Below are positions 48,260 through 59,300 of a stretch of 64,000 nt of DNA, one piece after another. Origin of the DNA: Antitrichia curtipendula. Its lineage: Eukaryota > Streptophyta > Bryopsida > Hypnales > Leucodontaceae. Every line of letters begins with the position of its first letter. Positions within the stretch are counted from its first letter, which is position 1. Where the stretch lies: contig OX579636.1 of NCBI GenBank assembly GCA_951230915.1, forward strand, positions 38,623,567 to 38,687,566, read 5' to 3'. A program made the translations under genes and the position numbers. The notes beneath the pieces were generated by a model. The model saw only the letters and a list, made by a program, of their open reading frames with translations, was not told the DNA's origin and made no database searches.

Positions 48260-49696
48260 TTATCAATAATAAAATTCATGTAGCTTAATTGAAAATTTTG
48301 TAACTTGAATTTGGATTTCATTTGAATCTCTAAAGTCTTAAGGCCAATTTTTTTGGTCCAAAATTGCTCAAAATGCTAGTTTCAATGCAAACAACAAAAA
48401 ATTTAAGCATTTATTTCTTTGCATATCCAACCATTGGATCTTGCACTAGCTTGGTATGAAAATGTTTGGAAGAAATTTCAAAAAAATGTGATTGTATCGA
48501 TCACAAGATATAAAGGTTGAAATTGAAGAAAATAATTTTTTGTTCCTAGCTTGACTAGATTATAAGCTAGGCTTTGAATCCTTTTAACTTCAAATTTCTG
48601 TACTACAACTTGTGAATTAATTTTTTTTATGTTGAAGAATTGAATTTAAAATTTAGAATTAAAAAAAAGAATCATTTTCATTCTTTAAAAAATTGTTAAG
48701 TCAAAATATTAGGTACAAGATAGAGGAAAAAACTGAACAATTGATAGCTCTAAGATGGAATTGAAATAATCCTAATGGTGAGATTATTCTAGCACTACTA
48801 AAACATCTTCATCCAAATCAACAAAAAATCAACAAAAAATCAACAAAAAAATGTTGATTTTTCTTGTCCATTTTCTATTGATTTGGATATATTGACTTGG
48901 ACAATATGGAACAAAAAAGTGTTGATTTGATTGTTGATTTGGTTTTAATTTTAAATCATAAAGATTCAATTAAAAAAATTTACAACACTGACCCATTAGA
49001 ACCCAACACATTGTTCTGCAATTTGTTGCTTATCTGAAAAAGCTTAAGGCTCTTGGATGTGGTAAATGTTTGTGAAAAGAGAAGAAATGCAAAAAGGTAG
49101 AAGAAAACCTTAAACAAACACCTAACCAATCCATGAAATCCAAAAGAACCTAGTTCCTATAACAAGTAAGGAAACAACGCTATTGCTTTAGATAATTCCC
49201 CTCACTTGTAATTCAAATCCTAAAAGTCAACTTTCAAAATTTGTAAGATGCAATAGCACTTGAATCCCTCTCAATTTTTCCTACTATACCCTCTCAAGCT
49301 CTAAAGTTTAATACTCCTAACACAAAAATAAAAGCAATCTGCAAGACCACAACCACAATTTACTCAGTAATTCGCGAAAATTTATGACCTCAAGTAAGTG
49401 ATGATATATTAAATCATCCTCATGTCCTCCTAACCTAGAATACAAGGCTTGTTCAAATCAAAGTCATCCAAATCATAAAAGAAAGTCAAGTACTAAAAAA
49501 GAAGTAAACAAACGTACCAAAAAAACAAGAGTACAAGAGAGCTCCAAAATTGGAAGCTAAGCCTTTAATTTTCTTGTCAAAAGGACAAGGATACCAATAA
49601 TATAGGACAAATGACCAGTCGAACCCCTATCATACCTTCCTCCCAAGCCTAACAACCTTTCAATTTCCACTACCAACTCTTCAACTTGGAACCAAC

Positions 49697-50639
49697 TTAA
49701 CCCCTAAAGGTTTTTGACTATGTTTTCAGCAAAACCGCTCCAGAACTGCCATTTCTAATACTAGTGCCAAATTTTAGAAAAAAAACATTTTTGGACACTT
49801 GTAGCAGTAGGATCTTGAAGTAAACTTGTTTAAGAAGACGTGGAAAAAATTTCAGAATTTTCCACTAAGTGGATTGCAAGATAATAGCATTTGAATTGAC
49901 AAAAATCCTTTTTTTGTCCCTGCGAAAAAACGGGCAGCTGCCCTTCACAAGGTCACATTTGTATGAAAAAATGTCCAAAATGATGGTTACTCTTTGGATT
50001 TATTCTTCAAGGCAATTTGGCTACATGCTTGAAAATTTTCAGATCATTTGGAATTGTACAACATATAGGAAAAAAATAGTAAGTAGGAAGAGGTAGAGAA
50101 TGATTTAAAACACTAAATTGTCAAGAATTTATTTATGAAATTGAAAAATGCCAATCCCAACGATTGTAATGTTGTAATAAACAATCTACACCCAATGTTT
50201 TTATTTTTTTTCAAAAATATTGAAAATCGAGTTAAATAAAGGACTCCAAAATTTATTTTAGAGTAGAGATTCCATAACTACCCTCAAACTAAGAATCCTC
50301 ATAACTTTTGACTCATTGATTGGAATGGAATGATTAAAAGCCTCCCATGTACATATAAATCTAAAGAACCAATTTCAAATTTTAGTTTTTTTTAAAAGTG
50401 ATTTTTTAAGAAGTTTTTTTTGCTGCCCTGGCTGCCCGCCGAACAATGAAAATGACATATCATGCAATAACTTTTTAACCATGTAGTCAAAAGTTACGAA
50501 ATTTTTTGGACCTTAAAGCTACTCCTCGGGCACATCTTATGTGAAAATTTCAAAGAAAAAAAAGAAAAATTCTGATCATAGTGAGCTGCCCAAAATCGCT
50601 ATGTTGTCAAAAAACGGTGTTTGGTCCTTTAGGGGTTAA
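49697..50639 (+). mobile_element. TTAA-flanked piggyBac-like MITE, type A2, 943 bp, second young copy
   Basis: Starts TTAACCCCTAAAGG and ends CCTTTAGGGGTTAA. Same length as the copy at 23778-24720 with few substitutions and no visible net indel. It is inserted in the CACTA-like element 48793-51694. Confidence 0.9.
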
Positions 50640-50924
50640 TATAGTAAGATGCCTAACTTTAACTAGTAGACGGCCTACATCATGACAACATGGTGGGTGC
50701 TATATCATCAATTATGTAAGAAAAATGCCACATGGCAAGCTACCTAGGGAACCTGCCACACAAGCAAAGGGGTGCCAACAGAATTTGGACTTTTCATTCC
50801 TTGCTTGAAAGGGAAGGCCTTGCCCATTGCACCATGCATGGACTTGAACATATAAGGTTTAAATTTTTATTTATTTTTATTTTGTCAGTTCCTGTTTGGT
50901 TTGTAAACTTAGTAGAAAGCAATG

Positions 50925-51243
50925 GCCGTTTTGTCATAGTAGAATAACTTTTTCAAAAAACTCTAAACTTATAAATGTTGTTAAATCAAGCTAAATTTCA
51001 TCATCAAAAATCCGTTTTCAATTTTGAGTCTCCAATCAAAAGTTATGGACAAAGTTCATAGAAGATGTTTATAAATGTCAAAGAAAATTTCCATTGCAAA
51101 TCCCACTGTGAACTTTGTCCATAACTTTTTATTGGAGGCTCTCAATTTCAAACGGATTTTTGATGATGAAATTTAGCTTGATTTTACTCCTTTTATTAGT
51201 TAAATTTTTTAAGAATTTTTTTATTCTACTATGACTAAACGGC
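50925..51243. repeat. long hairpin (fold-back) repeat, arms about 130-150 bp
   Basis: The left arm starts GCCGTTTTGTCATAGTAGAA and the right arm ends TTCTACTATGACTAAACGGC. The arms pair through GATTTTTGATGATGAAATTT to ACTTTGTCCATAACTTTT, around a loop near 51083-51106. If transcribed it would fold into long double-stranded RNA. A related single arm lies at 53645-53775. Confidence 0.85.
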
Positions 51244-51389
51244 TACCAAAGTCTACTGATTTTAAAGAACACCCAATAATAAATGATTAAGTTTAGGAAA
51301 AAAATTCCATTGTACATAGAATTTCAACCATGGTAATTTAAACATTCCTCAAATGTTGAAAACTTATTTGCAACTCATGTAAATCAAAA

Positions 51390-51603
51390 TGAACAAATTT
51401 TTGCAAATTTTTTATTATGAGCTTATTTGGGCATAACTTTTGTTCCCAGGCACCGACTGAAAAAAAATGATATTCCCACACAACTAATCAGTTTTTCTAT
51501 CTTCATAAAAGGTCTAAAAAAACCAGGACAAAAATTCAGCCTGTAGATACTTGCCCGAAATCTCATTTGTCCCCCGAAGGAACAATGGTCGTTTAGGGGT
51601 TAA
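51390..51603 (-). mobile_element. TTAA-family type B fragment, inverted
   Basis: Matches the 5' part of type B elements in reverse (CATAACTTTTGTTCCCAGGC, then TTGCCCGAAATC) and ends GTCGTTTAGGGGTTAA with TTAA at 51600-51603. The other end is missing. Confidence 0.65.
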
Positions 51604-52834
51604 CTAAAAACTGTAAAAATGGTTCGTACAATATCTACCTCAACAAAAATTTGGTTCTTTTTTTTGTTGATTTGGACATCATCTTTTAGTATTGTAAAAT
51701 GCAAACTAAATTGTGTGCAACTTCTTGATTTTATATTCTTAAAATTGAATTCATAAAAGGATCCAATTACAAGACAAGAAGCTTAATAACTTTTACATTA
51801 CTTATCCAAATGTAGTGAACTAAATCTTTCAACATAGACAAAAATATAATCTATAAAAAATAAATTTTGTTTTTTAAGATTTACACTTTTTTTTTTTTTT
51901 TGTTGCTTACCTTTGCCTTTGGGAAGCTATCATGGCATAACTCTTGCTAAAATGCACTACTGGAAATAATAGTTATGCCCCTTTAAAGCTAATCAACTTT
52001 CCGATCTTGAAAAAAAAAAAAAAATCTTGCCAAAATTTGAGATCATAGTTACCTATCCAAATTTTCAAGATTTCCTTGAAAGAACTGTTGGGCATTAAGG
52101 AACATATATTTAGTTTGAGGTTAGAAAAAGGAAGGAAGATGTTACTAAATTATGCCTTGAATCTTTAAGGGCCCCAAAATATACAATAGCCTTTAGTTGA
52201 ACCTCATTTTGTAACTATACTATGAGCATTCTTCTGGTCTTTCAAACTAATTGGCATTTGAAGTATTCATGAAAATATTTCCAGTGTATTCAAGGTTGCA
52301 ATACCTCATTCCAAAGAAATGAGACCTATGAAGGCAAGAGGACTAATTCTACAATGGAAGAAAATCAATGTGCAATCATGATAATGTTTGTCTTGTTTTT
52401 TTTTTTGCCAAAACATTATCATTTTGGCAAAACATTGCTCTTTGCTATAAGGCACGCTGTGCCATTGGCAAAATATGTATTGGACGGCATTTTCATTTTG
52501 AAAAAGCATGCTTAATAGCAAGGGGCAAAGATTTGATTTCTTAGCAAAACCTATCGGATCTGCAAATTGATACTCCAAGTAATCATTTCAAAGCCCATGA
52601 GGAATGTGGGACCAACACTCTTTATGTATGTAATGTGACCTAGCCACAAGAAGTCTTCCACTAGTGGCATACTAAGTGAAAAGTTTGGAGTAGGCTCTAC
52701 AAAACTCTCATGCTAATCAATAAGTTTAAAGGCAGCACAATTTCTTTATGTGCCCAAGAAGTAGGTCTCTTTTTGGAAGAAAACTATACCATTAAGTCAA
52801 CTTGTTTTGGTAAGTCATGATTAGAGTCAGGGGA

Positions 52835-55413
52835 CACTACAAGAAAATGATGGAAAAAATGACTAGCAAAGCAGTCATTATGGTCACAATTGACTGCAAA
52901 ACGACTTTAGGGCCCGAGAGTCGTTTTAGTCAAGTCGTTTATGTAAATGACTGCCAATGTATTATCACCACCCATTTGTACCTTGGACGTATAAATGGAT
53001 GAGAGATAGTTATCATTGAATTGATAAAGAAAGTTCAACTTAAAGAAATGGCTATTGTGCTGCCATGTGGAAAGTGCTTCTCCTTTCTGTCCTATGTAGA
53101 CATCCACATGGCCAGTCATTTGCAAGTCATTTTGAAGTTATGATAGACCCATTACAAATCTAATGTTGACAACCATATCGGAAGTCATTATGTAGTCATT
53201 TAGAAGTTGCGATGGAGTCTTTGCACCATTCAAATGGACTAGCACATGGCAAGTCATTCCATAATCATCTTGAAGTGACATGGATTTAGGGTTCAAGTCA
53301 CTCTCCAAGGAAGTGGGAAGTCATTTTCTTGTCATTTTCAAGTTGCAACAACATGTGCAAAAAGGAGTGTAATGACAATTGGATGGGGAATAGTCATTTA
53401 AGAGTTGCATATGAATTTTATTTAAAGTTCTACAACAGTACACCATATACAATACACTATGTGCCGTACACCAAATTTGGTAAAAAGTGTTGCATGGTTC
53501 CAAAAGCTACTTAATGGGTGAGTATATATAGATGAAATGACAAGTGCTTTATACAAGTGGGGTGGTAGGAAGCAAGACAAACCATGTGGGATATGTAAAA
53601 TGCAGGAATTGTGTTACATGTAATATTTCAAACTTCATATAGGCATAGTAGATTAACTTTTTTCAAAAAACTTTAAACTAATAAAAGTTGAAAAATCAAT
53701 CTCTCTTTCTTTTCCTAGAAACAGTTTTAGATTTCAAGCCTCAAATCAAAAGTTATGGACAAATTTGAGAAAGTGGATTGAAAAGGATAGTTTTGTCTCC
53801 CGGAAGTCATTTTATAGTGGCTATGGAATAGTGATATAGTCGTCCATAGAAGGTAGAAGCACATGTAAACAACTTTTGACGGCATTGCCAATGTCAATTT
53901 CTATACTAAATGGTTGAAGATACAAAATTGAGTGAACCCCCAGTGTTTTTACATTTGCATTGAAGTAAAGTGTGGTTGCAGTGCATGACTTTATTCTACA
54001 CATTGTTGTCTATGTTCTAGTCCTAGGACTAAATGCACTACTATGAGAGGCAACCTTGGAGGTCATGCATATATGTGCCTGCAATGGTCTGCACAACAAT
54101 TCCACTTTGAAGACTCAATACCGTAAACCGTGTCATTGTTAGACATTTTTATAGTAATTATGGAATGCTTGAAAGAGCTGATATAAGAAATCCCTTACTA
54201 TGTGCTTTTTGTAACCCTTATAGATTCAAAGTTGAATCATATCAATTATTCAAAAGTTGTTTAATCCCTAAAGGACCAAGCTGCATTTTTTGGCAATGTC
54301 ATAGTAATTTTAGGTAGCTCGCTACAGATGGAGTTTTTATTTCTTTTCTTTGAAATTTTCACACAACAAGGGGGCAATTTTTTTCCACATCTTTTTAAAC
54401 TAGCGTACTACAAGATCCTATAGTTACATGAGTCCAAATTTATTTTTTCCTAAAATTTGGTACATGTATTTATGTACTAAAAATGACAGTTTTGGAGCAT
54501 TTTTGGCAAAAATATAGTCAAGGAACTTTAGGGGTTAATAATACTAGCAGATATTGTCATCAAATATTGCTCCCATATTTTTAGGAGATTAAATAAATCA
54601 TACAAGAAAATTCAAGGAAGAAAGTAATACATATCACTAAAAAGGAAAAGCCGTCATGAATTCATCAGTTTAGGGTGGTCTAACCAATCTATTGAAGTCA
54701 CACCCTAATCTTTGATGACATCATTGATCATTGTGCATTTGCAATGCAAAAATCTCAAATTTTTTCTAGTAAATCAATAAGTGCATACTCAAAGTAATTA
54801 GAAGTTAAGGCATTTTAATTGCCTAGTATTTATTGATTTATTTGTGGACAACATATCATCTTGTCAAAGTGGCATCCATTAACAAAGTGGCATATAGAAA
54901 CATCCTAAAGAATAGAACTATTTGTACCAAAGTACCTAGTAAGGTGCAGTGACTAGTTAGTCATTTCGTAGTGGCCCTGTAGTAAAATCCGGGTTGATTA
55001 GAACATCTTTTTCCACCATGTCTTTTGTAGTGGCCTCTTTTTTTTTCCATCAACAAGCCAAAACTTCTGAAGTCATATGCCAGTTGTACTTCAGACATTT
55101 TTTAGTTGTGCTACAACGAACTCGTAGGTAAGTTACAATGTATAACAACCACCCCCTCTTCTTTGATTGGGCCTTTATACTGGAATGCCGCCTTGCCACA
55201 TTAGAATGTCGATGACATTGTGAACAAAATGTGGTGGATGAAATTTTGTCCTCTTTCACTCTTCATCTAGTAGTTGTAGACATGACTCTACCTTCACTTG
55301 GACATTGTAGAATTAGCAGTGTTGGTGCAATTAAGGAGCCCTAATCATTCTGAAGTCACAATTTTCATAAAGTCATTTTTTATACTTACATATTTGCCCA
55401 TTTTCTTGTAGTA
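52835..55413. mobile_element. non-autonomous CACTA element, about 2.6 kb
   Basis: The left end CACTACAAGAAAATGATGG and the right end (reverse complement) TACTACAAGAAAATGG differ mainly by a change at the terminal base. Flanking triplets GGA and GAA match at 2 of 3. Near both ends, and especially from 52870 to 53420, copies of AAGTCATT / GTCATTT recur as subterminal repeats. No transposase frame. Contains the 278-bp TTAA element at 54261 and a sequence related to one arm of the hairpin at 50925. A second CACTA-like end lies at 55020-55032, so the right boundary may reflect two events. Confidence 0.65.
54261..54538 (-). mobile_element. TTAA-family type A2 deletion derivative, 278 bp
   Basis: Begins TTAATCCCTAAAGGACC and ends GGAACTTTAGGGGTTAA. 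The left part is the reverse of the A2 3' end and the right part the reverse of the A2 5' end, with about 660 bp of the middle missing. Both TTAA sites are present, so the deleted form may itself have moved. Confidence 0.8.
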
Positions 55414-55522
55414 GAAGGAGTTGAAGGAGGATTTTGAAAGAATCCAGTGGTATTGTTGAGTCTCAAAGAAGGTATATGACAAGTGAAGGGTAGAGGACTT
55501 GAAGCTTGAAATCAAAAGCAAG

Positions 55523-56960
55523 TTAATCCCTTAAATTCCTTGACTATGTTTTCACCAAAAACACTCCAAAACTAGAGTTGTCTTCCTGGACATCGCGACA
55601 TGCGACATCCAACAAAGTCAAACTGACTGTTGACTTTTAGAAAAAAGTTATTTTGTTGCCCAGTCACTTGGATTCCATGTGGCGGCCGTGTGGCACATTC
55701 ACGGGTGACCATAGGTAGGGGCGACCACGGGAACGTCATGAACCCGCAATCGCCTTTTTTTCTTCTTCTTCTAGATTTCATAGTTGGAAGTAAAATCTTT
55801 GGTCATAAATCACCAAACAAAGAGATTAGTTTGGCTACTACATGGATGGCAATAACAGCTCATATGCTTTAACTAATGAATTAGCTCCATTACTAATTTA
55901 GTATCCAATATTGAGGAATCTAACTACCTAAGTACAACAAGTCGGGTAGAGGTGACCACCGGTAGAGGCGACCCCGGGAAAAAAAAGGAGTGATTGCATC
56001 TAGGCAACCGCAGGAACGTCGTGAACCTGTAGTCGCCCCTTTTTCTTCTTTTTTCTCGTGGTCGCACTCTTCGTACCCACAGTCGCCTCCTAAACTTGAA
56101 GTCGCCCTGATCTTCGTACCCGCGGTTGCCCTACTCAGACCCACATGCGCCCCGACCCAAAGTCACCCTTGATGACGTGGTTCTCTCTCTCCACGTCACT
56201 CATGACAACTAGCGACGTAAGACAAATTTGGGCAGCTCGGGGTACAAAAAAGTGAAACCCTAATTTTCTACATGACGCCTTATCTCGTTTTGTCAGACAC
56301 TTGTGCTATATGATACGCAACGTCAAACGTCCAACACGTCACCAATACCCCGGGACATGTCTAACAAGGCAATCCTATCCAAAACTGGCATTTTTAGTAC
56401 AGGTACCAAATATTAAAAAAAATTGGCACATGTTATTGTAGGATCTTGTAGTATGCTGACTTGAAAACAAGTAGTAAGAATTTCAAAAATTTCCACTACG
56501 TGCATTGCAAGATATAAGCATTCAAATTCATTGAAATCATATTTTTAGCCCTGCAAAAATATGGGCAATTGCACTTCACAATCTCACTTTTCTATGAAGA
56601 AATGTCCAAAATGGTGGTGCTTTTTTGGATTTTTTTCCTAAAAAAGATGGAAACACGCTTAAAAAATTTCACATCATTTGGAATTGTACAACATATAGGT
56701 AAAACGTAGTAAGTAGAAAGAAGTAGATAATGCTTCAAAATACAAAATTGTTAGGAATTTAGTTATGGATTTGAAAAATTCCAATCCCAATGGTTGCAAT
56801 GATGTAATGAACAATCTACATCCTATGATTTTATTTTATTTTTTGAATATTGAAAATTGAGTAAGATAAAAGACTTTATGACGAAGAAAAATAAAAAAAA
56901 AATGATTGCAAAGTTTATGTTAGAGTGGAGGATCCATAACCATCTGGAAACTATTTTTTT
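55523..56960 (+). mobile_element. TTAA-family type A2 element split by a hAT-type MITE, 3' end decayed
   Basis: The left end is TTAATCCCTTAAATTCC, then the A2 sequence to CACTCCAAAACT (55573). It resumes at 56386 with GGCATTTTTAGTACAGG and follows A2 to about 56940. The right terminus was not found. Confidence 0.7.
55573..56377. mobile_element. hAT-like MITE, 805 bp, with 8-bp target duplication
   Basis: TCCAAAAC occurs immediately outside both ends (55565-55572 and 56378-56385), and uninterrupted A2 copies show the single version. The ends TAGAGTTGTCTTCC and (reverse complement) TAGGATTGCCTTG are imperfect inverted repeats resembling hAT ends. The interior is GC-richer than its surroundings with repeated GTCGCC/GCGACC blocks (55719-55770 resembles 55990-56048). 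No transposase. Confidence 0.75.
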
Positions 56961-58494
56961 TCTCTTTTTTTTCTCTTTTCAAATTTTTTTCCATTCATGG
57001 CAAACTTTATGTACAAATATTGGCCAAACTTTGTAGAATGACAAAAGATTTTATAGAATGCAAAATGTAAGTGTACAATGTTTATAAGAGGATAATTAAA
57101 TTTTTGATTGACAAAATTTTAGAGATGCTTTTGAAACTCTATTTTAACATTGAACTTAAACACTTAAGCTATTTTTAGTTTAACAACAAGACAAATCTAT
57201 TTTTAATAAGAGTGGTTGCAAGAAAGACTGATTGATTTTGGTAGAGTTTTGCCAAAATTGCAATTTTTGCGGTTAGTACAAGGATACCATGAAACAAAAC
57301 AATCTTAGCCATTGATTTGAAAAATCAACAACTAAAAGTATTGTTGCAAGTACTATGACTACTTGCAAGTACTGAAATAGTACTATTTGAAAAAAAGACA
57401 GTTTGTCATAGAAAAAGATACAATGGGGTATGTAAATTAATAATAAATAGAAAATCATGAACAAAATTCCTTTAAAAATTGGCGATTTGTGAAGACTTGA
57501 TTGTGATCACATTTCATCCAAAACATGAACTCGAAACCATCTTTAATGTTTAGAAGTGTGTACGAAAGGGAGACCTATTTGAACATATATAGAGGCTATA
57601 AAATAATGTATTTTTAGATTTCCTTTGGTAGGCACATGTCTCCCTATTGTAGAAATAGACCACAAAAATTTCAGCTCTAGATCATTAGTTTTGGGTACTC
57701 CCTGCACTAAAAAACTTTAAAACTCAAAGTGTGACAAATTAGGAAAATTGACTTTTAAATACAATACAATCTTTTTTTTAATTTCTGAAAAGTAAAAGAT
57801 GTGATTAGAATCAAGTTAGCCATCTCCAATAAAAATTTCAAGTTCATTGAATTGTACCTTCAAAATTTATAGTAGAAAAAACCTTCATCACTTTGAATGT
57901 GATGCAAAATAGGACCAATCTTTCTTGCAATCATCCACAAATAGTTTCTCCATGTACTCACATAGAAATTAGCTAAACATTTAAAAAATAATTAGAATTT
58001 GGAGAACTTGAAAAAAAAATCTTTGATTTTGACACATGGAAGTTTGCCCTAATTAAACTCTTCAATTACAAAAATGAGGGTCATTAGCATTTTCAAGACC
58101 ATCTCCACTTGTACTGCTCCATGCACTCTAATTTCTTTATTGTAGCAACTAGGCCTAGCTTGGTTGCATGTACACTCATTGTTTATTGTATTGGCACAAA
58201 GTTGTAGTATGCTTAGGCTCTTTGTTAAGCATTGCACAAGGATAAAAAACTCTTGTGGTGCTTGTTGGTGCTAGCCTTTCAAGTTCTTCAAGTCAATTGC
58301 AAGAGATTCTCACTCTTTGAAGTCCAAGGATGACTTTGTGAGGAATCCAATTGTCATAATTGCTTGAAAGGGCTTGTATGATGATGGTGGATATATATTC
58401 TATGTGAGTAGTGGAAAATTACATTTCAAAAGAGCTTTGCCTTATTCTCAAAATAGAAGCTTGCACCCTAAAATTCCAAAGTTTGAATCCAATG
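56961..58494. other. anonymous AT-rich intergenic DNA
   Basis: No gene, RNA or element recognised. Confidence 0.5.
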
Positions 58495-59300
58495 TTAATC
58501 CCTAAGTTCCAAAGTTCCTACAATGGACTCTTGGGATTTTGGGTAGGCTCAAGTGATCTCAACTTTTGACATGATTTTTCGAAACTTTTTTGAAGATAGG
58601 AAATTAGATTAGCTTTTTCGAAATATAATTTTTATTTCAATTTGTGCCCCCAAACAAAAGTTATGCTATTATAAGTCCAAAAAATAGCTTGATGAAAAGT
58701 TATGGACAATTTTATTTTTAGGGCAATCTAATTGAAAAAATAACTTACAAAATTCATTTTTTAATGCAATTTTTATAATTTTCAAAAAAATTGTTAAGCA
58801 AGGTTAAGTTTGTTTGCTAGAACAATCTCACCATTGGTGTGGGATTAGTGTGTTTCAATTCCATCTTAGAGCTATTAATGGTTTAGTTATCTGCTCAATC
58901 TTGAACCTACTTCTATTTAACAATTTTTAAAAAGAATGAGAATTAAGTATTTTTATATTGAATTTTGTTTTCAAGATTCTCAATCCAAATCTTCAACATA
59001 AAAAATAAAAAAATAAAAATCAAGAGTGCAAAAATTTTTAGTTAAGAAGATTCAAAGCCAAAAAATTAAGTCAATTAAGGTGTAAAATTTTTTTATTTTG
59101 TTCACTTGAAATGCAAATGTTTGGCAATCTACACGGTCAAAGTTTCTGAAAAATTTTCCACGCATTCTTACACTAGTGTACTACAAGATCCTACAGTTAA
59201 ATATGTAAAAAAAAATTCAAAGTTGTTTGCTCTTTGCAATAGAAATGACAAACTTGAATGGATTTTGATGGGAAAAAGGCCTTGGGACTTTAGTGGGTAA
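58495..59300 (+). mobile_element. TTAA-family element, type B, 806 bp
   Basis: The left end is TTAATCCCTAAGTTCC and the right end GGGACTTTAGTGGGTAA. The interior follows the type B order (GAACAATCTCACCATTGG with one change near 58820; AATCTACACGGTCAAAG at 59128). The 64-codon frame at 59106-59300 is repeat sequence. Confidence 0.75.

Larger units (their letters stand above)
48793..51694 (+). mobile_element. CACTA-like non-autonomous element, 2.9 kb, carrying nested repeats
   Basis: The left end CACTACTAAAACATCTTCAT and the right end (reverse complement) CAATACTAAAAGATGATGTC are followed inward on both sides by CCAAATCAACAAAAAA. Flanking triplets are TAG and TAA, so the 3-bp duplication is imperfect. 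It contains a 943-bp A2 element, a long hairpin (50925-51243) and a type B fragment, and is itself inside a type B element. No transposase. Confidence 0.65.
48322..52098 (-). mobile_element. TTAA-family type B element, inverted, split by a CACTA-like element
   Basis: The left end near 48322 (GAATCTCTAAAGTCTTAAGG) and the right end near 52098 (TTAA) are decayed. The left half ends GGTGAGATTATTCTAG at 48792 and the right half continues from 51695, matching the continuous order seen at 20580-20720. Without the insert it is about 870 bp, the usual type B length. Confidence 0.6.

Noticed and set aside
55020..55032. TCTTTTGTAGTG, a second CACTA-like right end
   Set aside because: Flanking triplet GCC does not match the left flank GGA; kept only as a note on boundary uncertainty.
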